This document shows, in pieces, positions 45,703-55,887 of a stretch of DNA of 64,000 nt (position 1 is its first letter; each line of letters opens with the position of its first letter). Below the pieces are notes generated by a model, which worked only from the letters and a program-made list of their open reading frames with translations, ran no database searches and was not told the DNA's origin. The stretch covers positions 89,521-153,520 of the forward strand of contig NZ_JAYREK010000005.1 of assembly GCF_041908905.1 (NCBI RefSeq), written 5' to 3'. The DNA comes from Zoogloea sp041908905 (GTDB taxonomy: Bacteria; Pseudomonadota; Gammaproteobacteria; Burkholderiales; Rhodocyclaceae). Position numbers and translations under genes: made by a program.

Positions 45703-46095
45703 TTTCTGTCTCCCTGCTGCCTCGCACCCGGTCCCGGCGCCGGGTTCGCCATGTCCTGCCGCGTGGCGGGACGGCTCATTGAGGCTTCCCGCCTGGATCT
45801 GCGCTGGGGTGTGCTGCGTCGCGGTATCCTCTTCCACCCTAGACGCCGACCCGGCCTCCTGCCAGCTGTGAGGGGCCCGGACGCCCGCAAGTTCCGGAAA
45901 AACCGGCAGCAGGTCACGTTTTCCGGCCTGGGGCATCGCCGAGCGCGGCGGCTGCAAGCCATTTAAGAGGCTGTGTTAAACTAGAAATTTTTCCGACGCC
46001 CATAAGTGGCGAAGCATGCGCAAAACATGGGTTTTGCCGCGTGTTCGCCGCCTGTGTCCGGCGTCGTTTTCGTCAAAGCCGATCAGGAAATTTTC
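45703..46095. other. Divergent intergenic region between prkA and tig
   Basis: 393 bases holding the promoters of both transcription units. A stretch near 45961-45990 is AT-rich (TTAAAC as a weak -10 for tig). A seven-bp hairpin, GCAAAAC with GTTTTGC (46020-46026 and 46031-46037), lies in the tig leader. I found no convincing sigma32 or sigma54 element and no small coding gene here. Confidence 0.5.
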
Positions 46096-47400
46096 ATGAG
46101 CAACCAGGAAACCGTGGTGAGCGCTCTCGAGCGCCGTATCGACATGTCCGTGCCGCTGGCCGATATCGAAAAGGATGTCGAAGCGCGTCTGAAGAAGATG
46201 TCCCGCACCGTCAAGATGCCGGGCTTCCGTCCGGGCAAGGTCCCGTTCCGCATGGTCGCCCAGTCGTACGGCCCCCAGGCCCGCTCCGAGGCCATCGGCG
46301 CCGCGGTCGAGCGTGTGCTCGGCGAGCAGATCCGCGCCCAGAACCTGCGCGTCGCCGGCTACCCCAGCATCGAGCCGAAGGAGCCCACCGGCACCGACGC
46401 CCTTGAGTTCACCGCGGTCTTCGAGGTTTACCCCGAGATCGTCATTGCCGACGTGAGCGCCCACGAGATCGAGCGTCCGCAACTGGAAGTCGGTGACGCC
46501 GAGGTCGACAAGACCCTCGACGTGCTGCGCAAGCAGCGCACCACCTTCGCCGAGGTCGAGCGTGCCGCCCAGGACGGCGACCGCGTGGTGGTGGACTTCA
46601 CCGGCCGCAAGGACGGCGTCGAGTTCGACGGCGGCAAGGCGACCGACTTCCCCTTCGTGGTCGGTGGCGGCCAGATGCTCAAGGACTTCGAGACCGCCGT
46701 GCTGGGCCTCAAGGCCGGCGAGAGCAAGACCTTCGACATGACCTTCCCGGCCGAGTACCACGCCGAGAACCTGGCCGGCCAGACCGTCCAGTTCGAAGTG
46801 GCCGTCAAGAAGGTTGAAGAGCCCAAGCTGCCCGAGGTGGACGCCGAGTTCGCCAAGTCCCTGGGCGTTGCCGACGGCGACGTGGCCAAGATGCGCGAAG
46901 AGGTCAAGGCCAACCTGGAGCGTGAAGTCAAGCGCCGCATCCAGTCCCGCATCAAGGAGCGCGTGATGAACGTGCTGATCGAGACCCACCCGATCGAAGT
47001 GCCGAAGGCCCTGGTCCAGCAGGAATCCCAGCAGCTGGCCGAAAACGCCAAGCGCGATTTCGAAGCCCGCGGCATGCAGACCAAGGACCTGCCGATCGAT
47101 GCCGCCTGGTTCGGCGAGCAGGCCGCCCGTCGCGTCAAGCTCGGCCTCATCATGTCGGAACTTGTGAAGAGCAAGGAACTCCATGCCAAGCCGGAGCAGA
47201 TCCGTGCCACCATCGAAGACTTCGCAGCCAGCTACGAAGATCCGAGCGAAGTGATTGGCTGGTACTATTCCCAGCCCCAGCGTCTGGCCCAGGCCGAGGC
47301 GCTGGTGATCGAAGACAATGTCGTGGAGTGGGTCATCACCAACGCGAAGACGACCGACGTGGCCACCTCCTTCGACGACCTGATGGGCAACGCAGCTTAA
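46096..47400 (+). CDS. tig: Trigger factor
   Basis: 434 aa from the ATG at 46096 with CAGGAAA upstream; an in-frame ATG at 46006 would extend through the leader hairpin. N-terminal ribosome-binding domain with GFRPGKVPF, the middle PPIase (FKBP-like) domain from DGDRVVVDFTGRKDG, and a C-terminal chaperone region rich in helices. It binds L23 at the exit tunnel and receives nascent chains. First of tig-clpP-clpX, with a 23-base gap to clpP. Confidence 0.97.
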   Translation: MSNQETVVSALERRIDMSVPLADIEKDVEARLKKMSRTVKMPGFRPGKVPFRMVAQSYGPQARSEAIGAAVERVLGEQIRAQNLRVAGYPSIEPKEPTGTDALEFTAVFEVYPEIVIADVSAHEIERPQLEVGDAEVDKTLDVLRKQRTTFAEVERAAQDGDRVVVDFTGRKDGVEFDGGKATDFPFVVGGGQMLKDFETAVLGLKAGESKTFDMTFPAEYHAENLAGQTVQFEVAVKKVEEPKLPEVDAEFAKSLGVADGDVAKMREEVKANLEREVKRRIQSRIKERVMNVLIETHPIEVPKALVQQESQQLAENAKRDFEARGMQTKDLPIDAAWFGEQAARRVKLGLIMSELVKSKELHAKPEQIRATIEDFAASYEDPSEVIGWYYSQPQRLAQAEALVIEDNVVEWVITNAKTTDVATSFDDLMGNAA

Positions 47401-47423
47401 ATTTCAGCGGAGAGCGACGTTAA

Positions 47424-48068
47424 ATGAATCCAGTGACACCCCCGTTTTCTCGCAGTGACTGGGACCCGGTCGGCCTCGGCCTGATCCCCATGGTGGTCGA
47501 GCAGAGCGGCCGCGGCGAGCGGTCGTACGACATCTACTCGCGCCTTCTGAAGGAGCGGGTGGTGTTTCTGGTCGGGCCGGTCACCGATGTGACCGCCAAC
47601 CTGATCGTCGCCCAGCTGCTGTTCCTGGAGTCCGAGAACCCCGACAAGGACATCTTTTTCTACATCAATTCCCCGGGCGGCTCGGTCACGGCGGGCATGG
47701 CGATTTACGACACCATGCAGTTCATCAAGCCGGACGTGAGCACCCTGTGCATCGGGCAGGCGGCCAGCATGGGCGCCTTCCTGCTCGCCGCGGGCGCGAG
47801 CGGCAAGCGCTTCTCGCTGCCCAACTCGCGGGTGATGATCCACCAGCCGCTGGGCGGTTTCCAGGGCCAGGCCTCGGACATCGAGATCCACGCCCGCGAG
47901 ATCCTCGCGCTGCGAGCCAAGCTCAACGGCATGCTGGCCAAGCACACCGGCCAGCCGGTCGAGGCCATCGAGCGCGACACCGACCGCGACAACTTCATGT
48001 CCGCCGAAGAGGCCATGCGCTACGGCCTGGTGGACAAGGTGCTGACCAGCCGCGCCGACGTGGCCTGA
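47424..48068 (+). CDS. clpP: ATP-dependent Clp protease, proteolytic subunit
   Basis: 214 aa. Catalytic Ser115 in GQAASMGAFL and His140 in RVMIHQPLGG, with the third residue (Asp) in RDTDRDNFMS near 189. Family-typical SYDIYSRLLKERVVFLVGPV and YINSPGGSVTAGMAIYDTM. A short N-terminal propeptide region (~1-20) is expected to be cleaved. Forms the tetradecameric protease with ClpX. A 50-base gap separates it from clpX. Confidence 0.97.
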   Translation: MNPVTPPFSRSDWDPVGLGLIPMVVEQSGRGERSYDIYSRLLKERVVFLVGPVTDVTANLIVAQLLFLESENPDKDIFFYINSPGGSVTAGMAIYDTMQFIKPDVSTLCIGQAASMGAFLLAAGASGKRFSLPNSRVMIHQPLGGFQGQASDIEIHAREILALRAKLNGMLAKHTGQPVEAIERDTDRDNFMSAEEAMRYGLVDKVLTSRADVA

Positions 48069-48118
48069 TCCGGCACCCGTAGCAGGTACGCATACAAGTA
48101 CAAAGAGAAAGGGCAGTA

Positions 48119-49390
48119 ATGGCGGAGAAGAAAACGAGCGGAGAGAAACTCCTGTATTGCTCGTTCTGCGGCAAGAGCCAGCACGAAGTCCGCAAGCTGA
48201 TCGCGGGTCCTTCCGTGTTCATCTGCGACGAGTGCATCGAGCTCTGCAACGACATCATTCGCGACGAGATTACTGCTGATACCGGCGGCGCCAAGGGCGT
48301 CAAGGGCGAGCTTCCGTCTCCCAAGGAAATCAGCGCGATCCTCGACCAGTACGTGATCGGGCAGTCGGCGGCAAAGCGCATCCTGTCGGTGGCGGTGTAC
48401 AACCACTACAAGCGCCTGCGTCACCTCTCCAAGACCCACGACGAGGTGGAACTCTCGAAGAGCAACATCCTGCTGGTCGGCCCCACCGGCTCCGGCAAGA
48501 CGCTGCTCGCCCAGACCCTGGCCCGTCTGCTCAACGTGCCCTTCGTGATGGCCGACGCTACGACCCTCACCGAAGCCGGCTACGTGGGCGAGGACGTCGA
48601 GAACATCATCCAGAAGCTGCTGCAGAAGTGCGACTACGAGGTCGACAAGGCCCAGCAGGGCATTGTCTACATCGACGAGATCGACAAGATCTCCCGCAAG
48701 TCCGACAACCCCTCCATCACCCGCGACGTGTCGGGCGAGGGCGTGCAGCAGGCCCTGCTCAAGCTCATCGAGGGCACCATCGCCTCGGTGCCGCCCCAGG
48801 GCGGCCGCAAGCACCCGAACCAGGACTTCGTGCAGGTGGATACCACCAACATCCTGTTCGTCTGCGGCGGCGCCTTCGACGGCCTCGACAAGGTGATCCG
48901 CAACCGTACCGAGCAGGTCGGCATCGGTTTCGGCGCCGAGGTGAAGAGCCGCGAGAACAAGAACGTCTCCGAGTCGCTGCGCAACGTCGAGCCGGAGGAT
49001 CTCATCAAGTTCGGCCTGATCCCCGAACTGATCGGTCGTCTGCCCGTCGTCGCCACCCTGCAGGAGCTCGACGAGCCGGCGCTGATCCAGATCCTCATCG
49101 AGCCCAAGAACGCCCTCATCAAGCAATACCAGAAACTGTTCTCGATGGAAGGCGTCGAACTCGAGGTGCGCCCGGCGGCCCTGCAGGCCATCGCCCGCAA
49201 GGCCCTGAAGCGCAAGACCGGGGCCCGCGGCCTGCGTTCCATCCTTGAAGGCGTGCTGCTCGACACCATGTACGAGCTGCCCTCCATGGAGAACGTGGCC
49301 AAGGTGGTGATCGACGAAGGCATGATCGACGGCGGCGCCCAGCCGATCCTGATCTACGCCGATCAACCCAAGGTTTCCGGCTCCAACTGA
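48119..49390 (+). CDS. clpX: ATP-dependent Clp protease ATP-binding subunit ClpX
   Basis: 423 aa. N-terminal zinc-binding dimer domain with Cys14, Cys17, Cys36 and Cys39 (LYCSFCGKS...FICDECIELC). Walker A GPTGSGKT (121-128), Walker B IVYIDEIDKI, pore-loop GYVGEDVENI and sensor-2 region. Unfolds tagged substrates and feeds them into ClpP. The 85-base gap to lon contains the lon heat-shock promoter, so lon can be transcribed separately. Confidence 0.97.
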   Translation: MAEKKTSGEKLLYCSFCGKSQHEVRKLIAGPSVFICDECIELCNDIIRDEITADTGGAKGVKGELPSPKEISAILDQYVIGQSAAKRILSVAVYNHYKRLRHLSKTHDEVELSKSNILLVGPTGSGKTLLAQTLARLLNVPFVMADATTLTEAGYVGEDVENIIQKLLQKCDYEVDKAQQGIVYIDEIDKISRKSDNPSITRDVSGEGVQQALLKLIEGTIASVPPQGGRKHPNQDFVQVDTTNILFVCGGAFDGLDKVIRNRTEQVGIGFGAEVKSRENKNVSESLRNVEPEDLIKFGLIPELIGRLPVVATLQELDEPALIQILIEPKNALIKQYQKLFSMEGVELEVRPAALQAIARKALKRKTGARGLRSILEGVLLDTMYELPSMENVAKVVIDEGMIDGGAQPILIYADQPKVSGSN

Positions 49391-49418
49391 CGTCAGGCAG
49401 ATTTTTGCAGTCCCGCTG

Positions 49419-49446
49419 CTTGAATTGATGTGCTAGGGCCCCATAT
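49419..49446 (+). promoter_or_regulatory. Sigma32 (heat-shock) promoter of lon
   Basis: CTTGAA (49419-49424) and CCCCATAT (49439-49446) with 14 bases between. The -10 is a perfect match to CCCCATNT. It lies between clpX and lon, 30 bases before the lon ATG. The -10 is embedded in a near-perfect palindrome (next entry). Confidence 0.88.
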
Positions 49447-49456
49447 GGGGCCTTAG
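49433..49456. promoter_or_regulatory. 24-bp palindrome covering the lon -10 region
   Basis: CTAGGGCCCCAT and ATGGGGCCTTAG (49433-49456) are inverted repeats with one mismatched pair. It overlaps the -10 and the expected start site, so in the transcript from upstream it folds as a hairpin, and as DNA it could be an operator. No T-tract follows directly, so it is a poor terminator. Confidence 0.5.
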
Positions 49457-49475
49457 TGCCTTTAAAGGAATAATC

Positions 49476-51899
<2,424 letters not shown>

Positions 51900-51919
51900 A
51901 CCCCTGCCGCAAGCATCCG

Positions 51920-51950
51920 AAAAAGGCCGGTCTTCGCACCGGCCTTTTTT
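51920..51950 (+). terminator. Intrinsic terminator of lon
   Basis: AAAAAGGCCGGT (51920-51931) and ACCGGCCTTTTT (51938-51949) form a perfect 12-bp stem with a six-base loop, ending in six T. It lies 20 bases after the lon stop. Confidence 0.93.
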
Positions 51951-51984
51951 GTCTGCCCTTCAGCACATCACCAGGAGAAACTCC

Positions 51985-52428
51985 ATGCGGATCAAGAGGC
52001 TATTGGGCGCCCTGGGCGCCCTGGGCGTCCTTGTGGCGGCCGGCAGCGCCTTTGGCGAGGATACTCGCCAGCTCGTGACGATGCCGGCGCCCGCCCAGGC
52101 CGCCCTGCGCCAGGAGATGCTCGGCAACCTGCTGGCCATCAACGAGGTGACGACCCTGCTCGCCGAGGGCAAGCTCGCCGAAGCGGGGCAACTGGCGGAG
52201 GAAAAGCTGGGGATCGCGTCGATGGGCAAGCACCGGACGCAGCCGCTGGAGGCCCGGCCCGGCGCCCACATGCCAGCGGCGATGCACGAGATCGGCATGG
52301 CGGGGCACCGCGCGGCTTCGGATTTCGCCCGGGCTGCCGCGGCCGGCGACCGGGAGCAGGCGCTGGCCCGCCTGCCGGGCCTCACCGCCGGCTGCGTGGC
52401 CTGCCACCACGCCTACCGCCTGCACTAG
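51985..52428 (+). CDS. Small exported protein with C-terminal CxxCH haem-binding motif (cytochrome c'-like)
   Basis: 147 aa from the ATG at 51985 with AGGAGA upstream. An N-terminal signal peptide (RIKRLLGALGALGVLVAAGSAFG) leads to a periplasmic protein. The only cysteines are in GCVACH at 136-141, six residues before the end, the position of the haem site in class II cytochromes c. The rest is helical (LRQEMLGNLLAINEVTTLLAEGKL, MHEIGMAGHRAASDFARAAAAGD), consistent with a four-helix bundle. Length and layout resemble cytochrome c' family proteins, but a Met or other axial ligand is not evident. Function not known. Confidence 0.65.
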   Translation: MRIKRLLGALGALGVLVAAGSAFGEDTRQLVTMPAPAQAALRQEMLGNLLAINEVTTLLAEGKLAEAGQLAEEKLGIASMGKHRTQPLEARPGAHMPAAMHEIGMAGHRAASDFARAAAAGDREQALARLPGLTAGCVACHHAYRLH

Positions 52429-53609
52429 CCGGCGGCCAGCCGGCGCCGCCACATCAGGACGATGGTCAGCGCCGCCACGCTGCCCACGGCCGGCAGCGCA
52501 TACAGGTTGAGGGTCGACCACCCCTGGCCGAGGACCAGCGCCCCGGCCGACACCGACGAGACGGCCTGCACCGCGAACACCATGAAGTCGTTGCTGCCCT
52601 GGACCATCGCCCGCTCCGCCGGCCGGTAGGTCTCGGTGAGCAGGGTGGTCCCACCGATGTACAGGAAGTTCCAGCCGATCCCGAGCAGGAACAGCGCCCA
52701 CCAGAAGTGCAGCAGCGAGACACCGCCCGAAGCCAGCCCGATGCAGCCCAGCATCAGCGCCGCCCCGGCCAGCAGCACCGGCAGCACGCCGACGCGGCGG
52801 ATCAGGGTGCCGGTGAAGAAGGAGGGCGCGTACATTCCCAGCACGTGCCATTGCAGCACGAAAGCCACGTCGCCGAAGCCCAGCCCGCAGACGTCCATCG
52901 CCAGCGGCGTGGCGGCCATCAGCAGGTTCATCGTGCCGTAGCCGATGGCGGCGGCCAGCACCGCGACGATGAAGGCCGGCTGGCGGGCGATCTCCGCCCA
53001 CGGACGGCTGCCTTCGCGGCTGTGCGTCGCCGCGGTCTCGTCGGGGATCTTCAGCATCGCCGCGATCAGCAGCGCGATCAGCGCGAAGGCCGACAGCGAG
53101 GCGTAGGTGGTGAGGAACTCGGCGCCCCAGGCGTTGCGTGTCAGGTTGCCGAGGGCGGGGCCGATGAAGCCGCCCATGATGCCGCCGGCCAGGGTGTAGG
53201 AGATGGCCTTGGGTTTCCAGTCGGCGGGCGCCATGTCGGCGGCGGCGAAGCGGTACTGCAGGCCGAAGGCGTTGTAGCCGCCGGCGGTGAAGGTGCCCAG
53301 GCAGAGCAGCCAGAAGCTCTGGACATGCACCGCCTGGGCGCACAGCAGCCCGCCGCAGATGCCGAGCACTGCGCCCAACATGAAGCCTGCCCGCCGGCCG
53401 AAGCGCCGCATGAAGCGGGAGGCCGGCAGCGTGAGCAGCGCCGCGCCGATCACGTAGCCGGTGATCGTCAGCGTGGCGAGGGTGGGGGTCGGTGCCAGCT
53501 GGCGTCCAACCAGGCCATTGACGGCGATCAGGGTGACACCGTTGCAGAGCAGCATGCCCTGGCAGGCGGCCAGCAGGAGGATGTTGCGGAGGAGCGTGCG
53601 GTCGATCAT
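52425..53609 (-). CDS. Major facilitator superfamily transporter
   Basis: 394 aa with twelve hydrophobic segments. TM2-TM3 loop reads FMRRFGRRAGFMLGAVLG, a recognisable form of the MFS GxxxDrxGrR motif. No domain beyond the core. It is convergent with the cytochrome-like gene (stop codons overlap by four bases) and is single. Substrate unknown. Confidence 0.88.
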   Translation of the reverse strand: MIDRTLLRNILLLAACQGMLLCNGVTLIAVNGLVGRQLAPTPTLATLTITGYVIGAALLTLPASRFMRRFGRRAGFMLGAVLGICGGLLCAQAVHVQSFWLLCLGTFTAGGYNAFGLQYRFAAADMAPADWKPKAISYTLAGGIMGGFIGPALGNLTRNAWGAEFLTTYASLSAFALIALLIAAMLKIPDETAATHSREGSRPWAEIARQPAFIVAVLAAAIGYGTMNLLMAATPLAMDVCGLGFGDVAFVLQWHVLGMYAPSFFTGTLIRRVGVLPVLLAGAALMLGCIGLASGGVSLLHFWWALFLLGIGWNFLYIGGTTLLTETYRPAERAMVQGSNDFMVFAVQAVSSVSAGALVLGQGWSTLNLYALPAVGSVAALTIVLMWRRRLAAG

Positions 53610-53902
53610 CAGGGGGGAGTCCGGCTGGAGGAGGAGAGCGCCGCCGCCGGTTGTGCGGGCCGGTGGGCGTCTTTGCAGGCAAAGGTAGCACAGGGCGCGC
53701 CCGCACCTCCGCCAACTTGAGTTCCGGTGCTCAGCCCCCCCGGGGCCTGTCTCGCGCTGGCTGGCCGATCTCCTCCCACTGTGCGGCCCGCACTGTGCGT
53801 GCGGCCGGGGCCGGGATCACCCCGGTGGTAAGGAGGGTAGCGCGGTGCCAAGGGCCGGGAGGACGCTGCCTGACCGACGTTCGGCCATGCGAGGGGGTGT
53901 GC
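53610..53902. other. Intergenic region between MFS gene and rhodanese gene
   Basis: 293 bases, GC-rich, with only short GC inverted repeats. I see no clear promoter, terminator or coding frame with family resemblance. It presumably holds the MFS promoter on the minus strand and the 3' end of the rhodanese transcript. Confidence 0.4.
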
Positions 53903-54457
53903 TCAGGGCCGGCGATCGGTGCGGTGGATTTTCTCGGGGTTCATCCTGCTGCTCCACGGCAGGCCACTGTTCTGCCAGCCGCCCTGGAGGCGCAGCCCGG
54001 CCTGGGGGCCGTCCTTGAGGGCCGGGCCCTGGAAGCCGTCGATCACGAAGCGGGCGTTGGGGTAGCCGTTGGCGCGCAGGAAGGCGGCGCTGGGTTCGCC
54101 CCGCTCGCTGCCGGAGCGGCACATGGTGATGATCTCCGCGTCCCTGCCAAGCCCGCGCCGGTCGAGCTCGGCCTGGATCTGGCGGAGGAAGTCGGGGTTC
54201 TGGTGGAGCCGGAAGATGTTGCGCTTGTCGTCCCACGCGCTGCGGTCCACCAGCAGGAAGGGCACGTTCACGTGCGCGACGTCGGTGAAGCCGACGAACA
54301 TGATCTCCACCGGGTCGCGTACGTCCACGAACAGGATGTTCTTGTCCCCCCGGGTGACACGCAGGTAGGTTTCGCCGGGGGCGATCGCGATGTCGATGGC
54401 CAGGGCCGGCAGGCTGGCGAGGCCGAGGGTGGCGGCGACAAGCAGTTGCTTGAGCAT
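53903..54457 (-). CDS. Exported rhodanese-domain protein
   Basis: 184 aa. A signal peptide at residues 1-20 (LKQLLVAATLGLASLPALA) and a single rhodanese domain with the catalytic Cys113 in MCRSGSERG, preceded by LFVDVRDPVEI. The C-terminal GGWQNSGLPW is common in periplasmic rhodanese proteins. Probably handles sulfane sulfur in the periplasm. It is encoded downstream of the redoxin-like gene in the same direction (30-base gap), probably with the cyd region genes. Confidence 0.88.
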   Translation of the reverse strand: MLKQLLVAATLGLASLPALAIDIAIAPGETYLRVTRGDKNILFVDVRDPVEIMFVGFTDVAHVNVPFLLVDRSAWDDKRNIFRLHQNPDFLRQIQAELDRRGLGRDAEIITMCRSGSERGEPSAAFLRANGYPNARFVIDGFQGPALKDGPQAGLRLQGGWQNSGLPWSSRMNPEKIHRTDRRP

Positions 54458-54487
54458 GGGGTTCTCCGGGTGAAAGGGGGGCGGGCC

Positions 54488-54970
54488 TCAGCGCAGGCCG
54501 AGCAGGGTCTTGAGCTGGGTGGCGTCCTGGGCGTGATCCACGCGCGACACCTTGCCGTCGCCGAGGCGGATCACCGACACGGCGCCCTTCTGGCGCGGGA
54601 GGTCGGCCAGCACGCCGGCCTCCCGGGCGAGGCCGATCGGAAAGGGCAGGCCGCGCATGGCGGGCAACGCGAACATGCGGGTGACCAGCGCCGGCATGCC
54701 GCTGATGTCCGCCAGGTAGACCGCCTGCAGGCGTTCGAGAACCCCTTCCTTCTCGTTGCCGAGCACCTCGTTGGCCAGGTCGCTGGCGGCCTTGTCGGCG
54801 GCAAAGATGACGAGCCGGGTGTCGGGCTGCACGCTCACCGGCTTGCCATGCTGATCCTCCAGGCTGAAGGCTGGCAGGGCGCTCCCGATGCCGTAGGGGG
54901 CCGCCAGGCTGGCGAGCGGCAGGCCCATTGCGAGGGAGAGGGCGGCGAAGTGGAGGCGGGCGGTGCGCAT
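54488..54970 (-). CDS. Exported redoxin/YtfJ-like protein without catalytic cysteines
   Basis: 160 aa. N-terminal signal peptide (LHFAALSLAMGLPLASLAAP), then LPAFSLEDQHGKPVSVQPDTRLVIFAADKAASD, the opening of a thioredoxin/peroxiredoxin-like fold. There are no cysteines in the mature part, so it cannot act as a thiol peroxidase. Resembles YtfJ-type proteins of unknown role. Lies between YbgE and the rhodanese on the minus strand; it may be part of the cyd-proximal transcript. Confidence 0.65.
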   Translation of the reverse strand: MRTARLHFAALSLAMGLPLASLAAPYGIGSALPAFSLEDQHGKPVSVQPDTRLVIFAADKAASDLANEVLGNEKEGVLERLQAVYLADISGMPALVTRMFALPAMRGLPFPIGLAREAGVLADLPRQKGAVSVIRLGDGKVSRVDHAQDATQLKTLLGLR

Positions 54971-55016
54971 GACGGGGTTTCCTTGGGCAAGAAGGGGGTA
55001 ATGGTCCGACCGGGCA

Positions 55017-55301
55017 TCAGTGCTGGGCCTTCAGGACGACCGCGACGGCCAGCGCGACGGCGCAGGTCCACCCGGAAAAGACGACGCGCCAGAGCACATG
55101 GTACGGCACGAAGCCCACGCCGCGGACCAGGCCGGCGCTCATGGCCAGGAGCAGGGCCAGCGCCAGGGCGTGGTCTGCCTTGCCGGTCATGTCTGCCATC
55201 AGGGGTGGGTACAGCGTGCCGACGAGCATGATCGCGAGCGCGGCGAGCAGGCTGGGCAGGTGCATCCGGGGCGGCATGGGGGGCGGCGTGACGTGGGGCA
55301 T
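55017..55301 (-). CDS. ybgE: Cyd operon protein YbgE
   Basis: 94 aa, three hydrophobic segments. The LVRGVGFVPYHVLWRVVFS segment matches the conserved (I/V)HGVGFRPQKVLW of E. coli YbgE. YbgE lies in the E. coli cyd operon and its role is not established; it is not essential for oxidase activity. Here it follows the truncated-hemoglobin gene, so the cyd operon probably reads through it. Confidence 0.8.
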   Translation of the reverse strand: MPHVTPPPMPPRMHLPSLLAALAIMLVGTLYPPLMADMTGKADHALALALLLAMSAGLVRGVGFVPYHVLWRVVFSGWTCAVALAVAVVLKAQH

Positions 55302-55319
55302 GGGCTTGCCTTCGGGCCG

Positions 55320-55763
55320 TCAAGCGACGGGTTTCGTTGCTTGACCGGGCGAGTGGCCGCAGGCGCCCACGGGGCTGCCGGTGTGGTCCCGGTTGCGCAT
55401 GTGCTCGGCCATCGCGGCAAAGCGCATCAGCAGCGCGTCGTGTAGGTCGGGATCATCGCCGGCCACCTCGGCCAGGGCTTCGGCGAGGGCCGCCATCCAG
55501 GCGTCGCGCTCGGCCGGGCCGATGGGAAAGGGGAAGTGGCGGCGCCGCATCATCGGCTCGCCGTACAGGGGCCGGTAGCGGTCCGGCCCGCCCAGCCAGC
55601 CGCTCAGGAAGGCGCCCAGCCGGCGCTTGACCTCGCCGAGGTCCGGCCCGTGGAGGCGGTGGGCCTCGTGGGCCTCGGGCAGGTGCTCCATCCAGTGGTA
55701 GAGGCGGTCGACCAGCTGCTCGATGCCCGCGTCGCCCAGGCGGGCGTAGAGATCAGCGCTCAT
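55320..55763 (-). CDS. Group II truncated hemoglobin
   Basis: 147 aa. YARLGDAGIEQLVDRLYHWMEHLPEAHEAHRLHGPDLGEVKRRLGAFLSGWLGGPDRY...GEPMMRRRHFPFPIG is the trHbII pattern, with the proximal His in the RRRHFPFPIG F-helix region and a conserved Tyr at the B10-like position. Binds haem; probably NO or O2 handling. The ATG (55763) overlaps the end of cydX, and it is in the same operon as cytochrome bd, an unusual and suggestive pairing. Confidence 0.88.
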   Translation of the reverse strand: MSADLYARLGDAGIEQLVDRLYHWMEHLPEAHEAHRLHGPDLGEVKRRLGAFLSGWLGGPDRYRPLYGEPMMRRRHFPFPIGPAERDAWMAALAEALAEVAGDDPDLHDALLMRFAAMAEHMRNRDHTGSPVGACGHSPGQATKPVA

Positions 55764-55875
55764 CGGCGGGCTGCCTCGTGGATTCGCGGCTGGCCTCGTG
55801 CTCGGCCCACAGGGCGTTGACGATCGCCAGCAGCACGGCGAAACCGATGCCCAGGATCCAGGTGAAATACCACAT
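55753..55875 (-). CDS. cydX: Cytochrome bd oxidase small subunit CydX
   Basis: 40 aa. Begins MWYFTWILGIGFAVLLAIVNALWAE, the conserved one-helix membrane peptide that is required for stability of the bd oxidase. AGGAGAACAC upstream of the ATG. It starts 12 bases after the cydB stop and overlaps the truncated hemoglobin gene by 11 bases. CydX is typically 37 aa in E. coli; the charged tail EHEASRESTRQPADER is a usual form. Confidence 0.93.
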   Translation of the reverse strand: MWYFTWILGIGFAVLLAIVNALWAEHEASRESTRQPADER

Positions 55876-55887
55876 GTCGTGTTCTCC

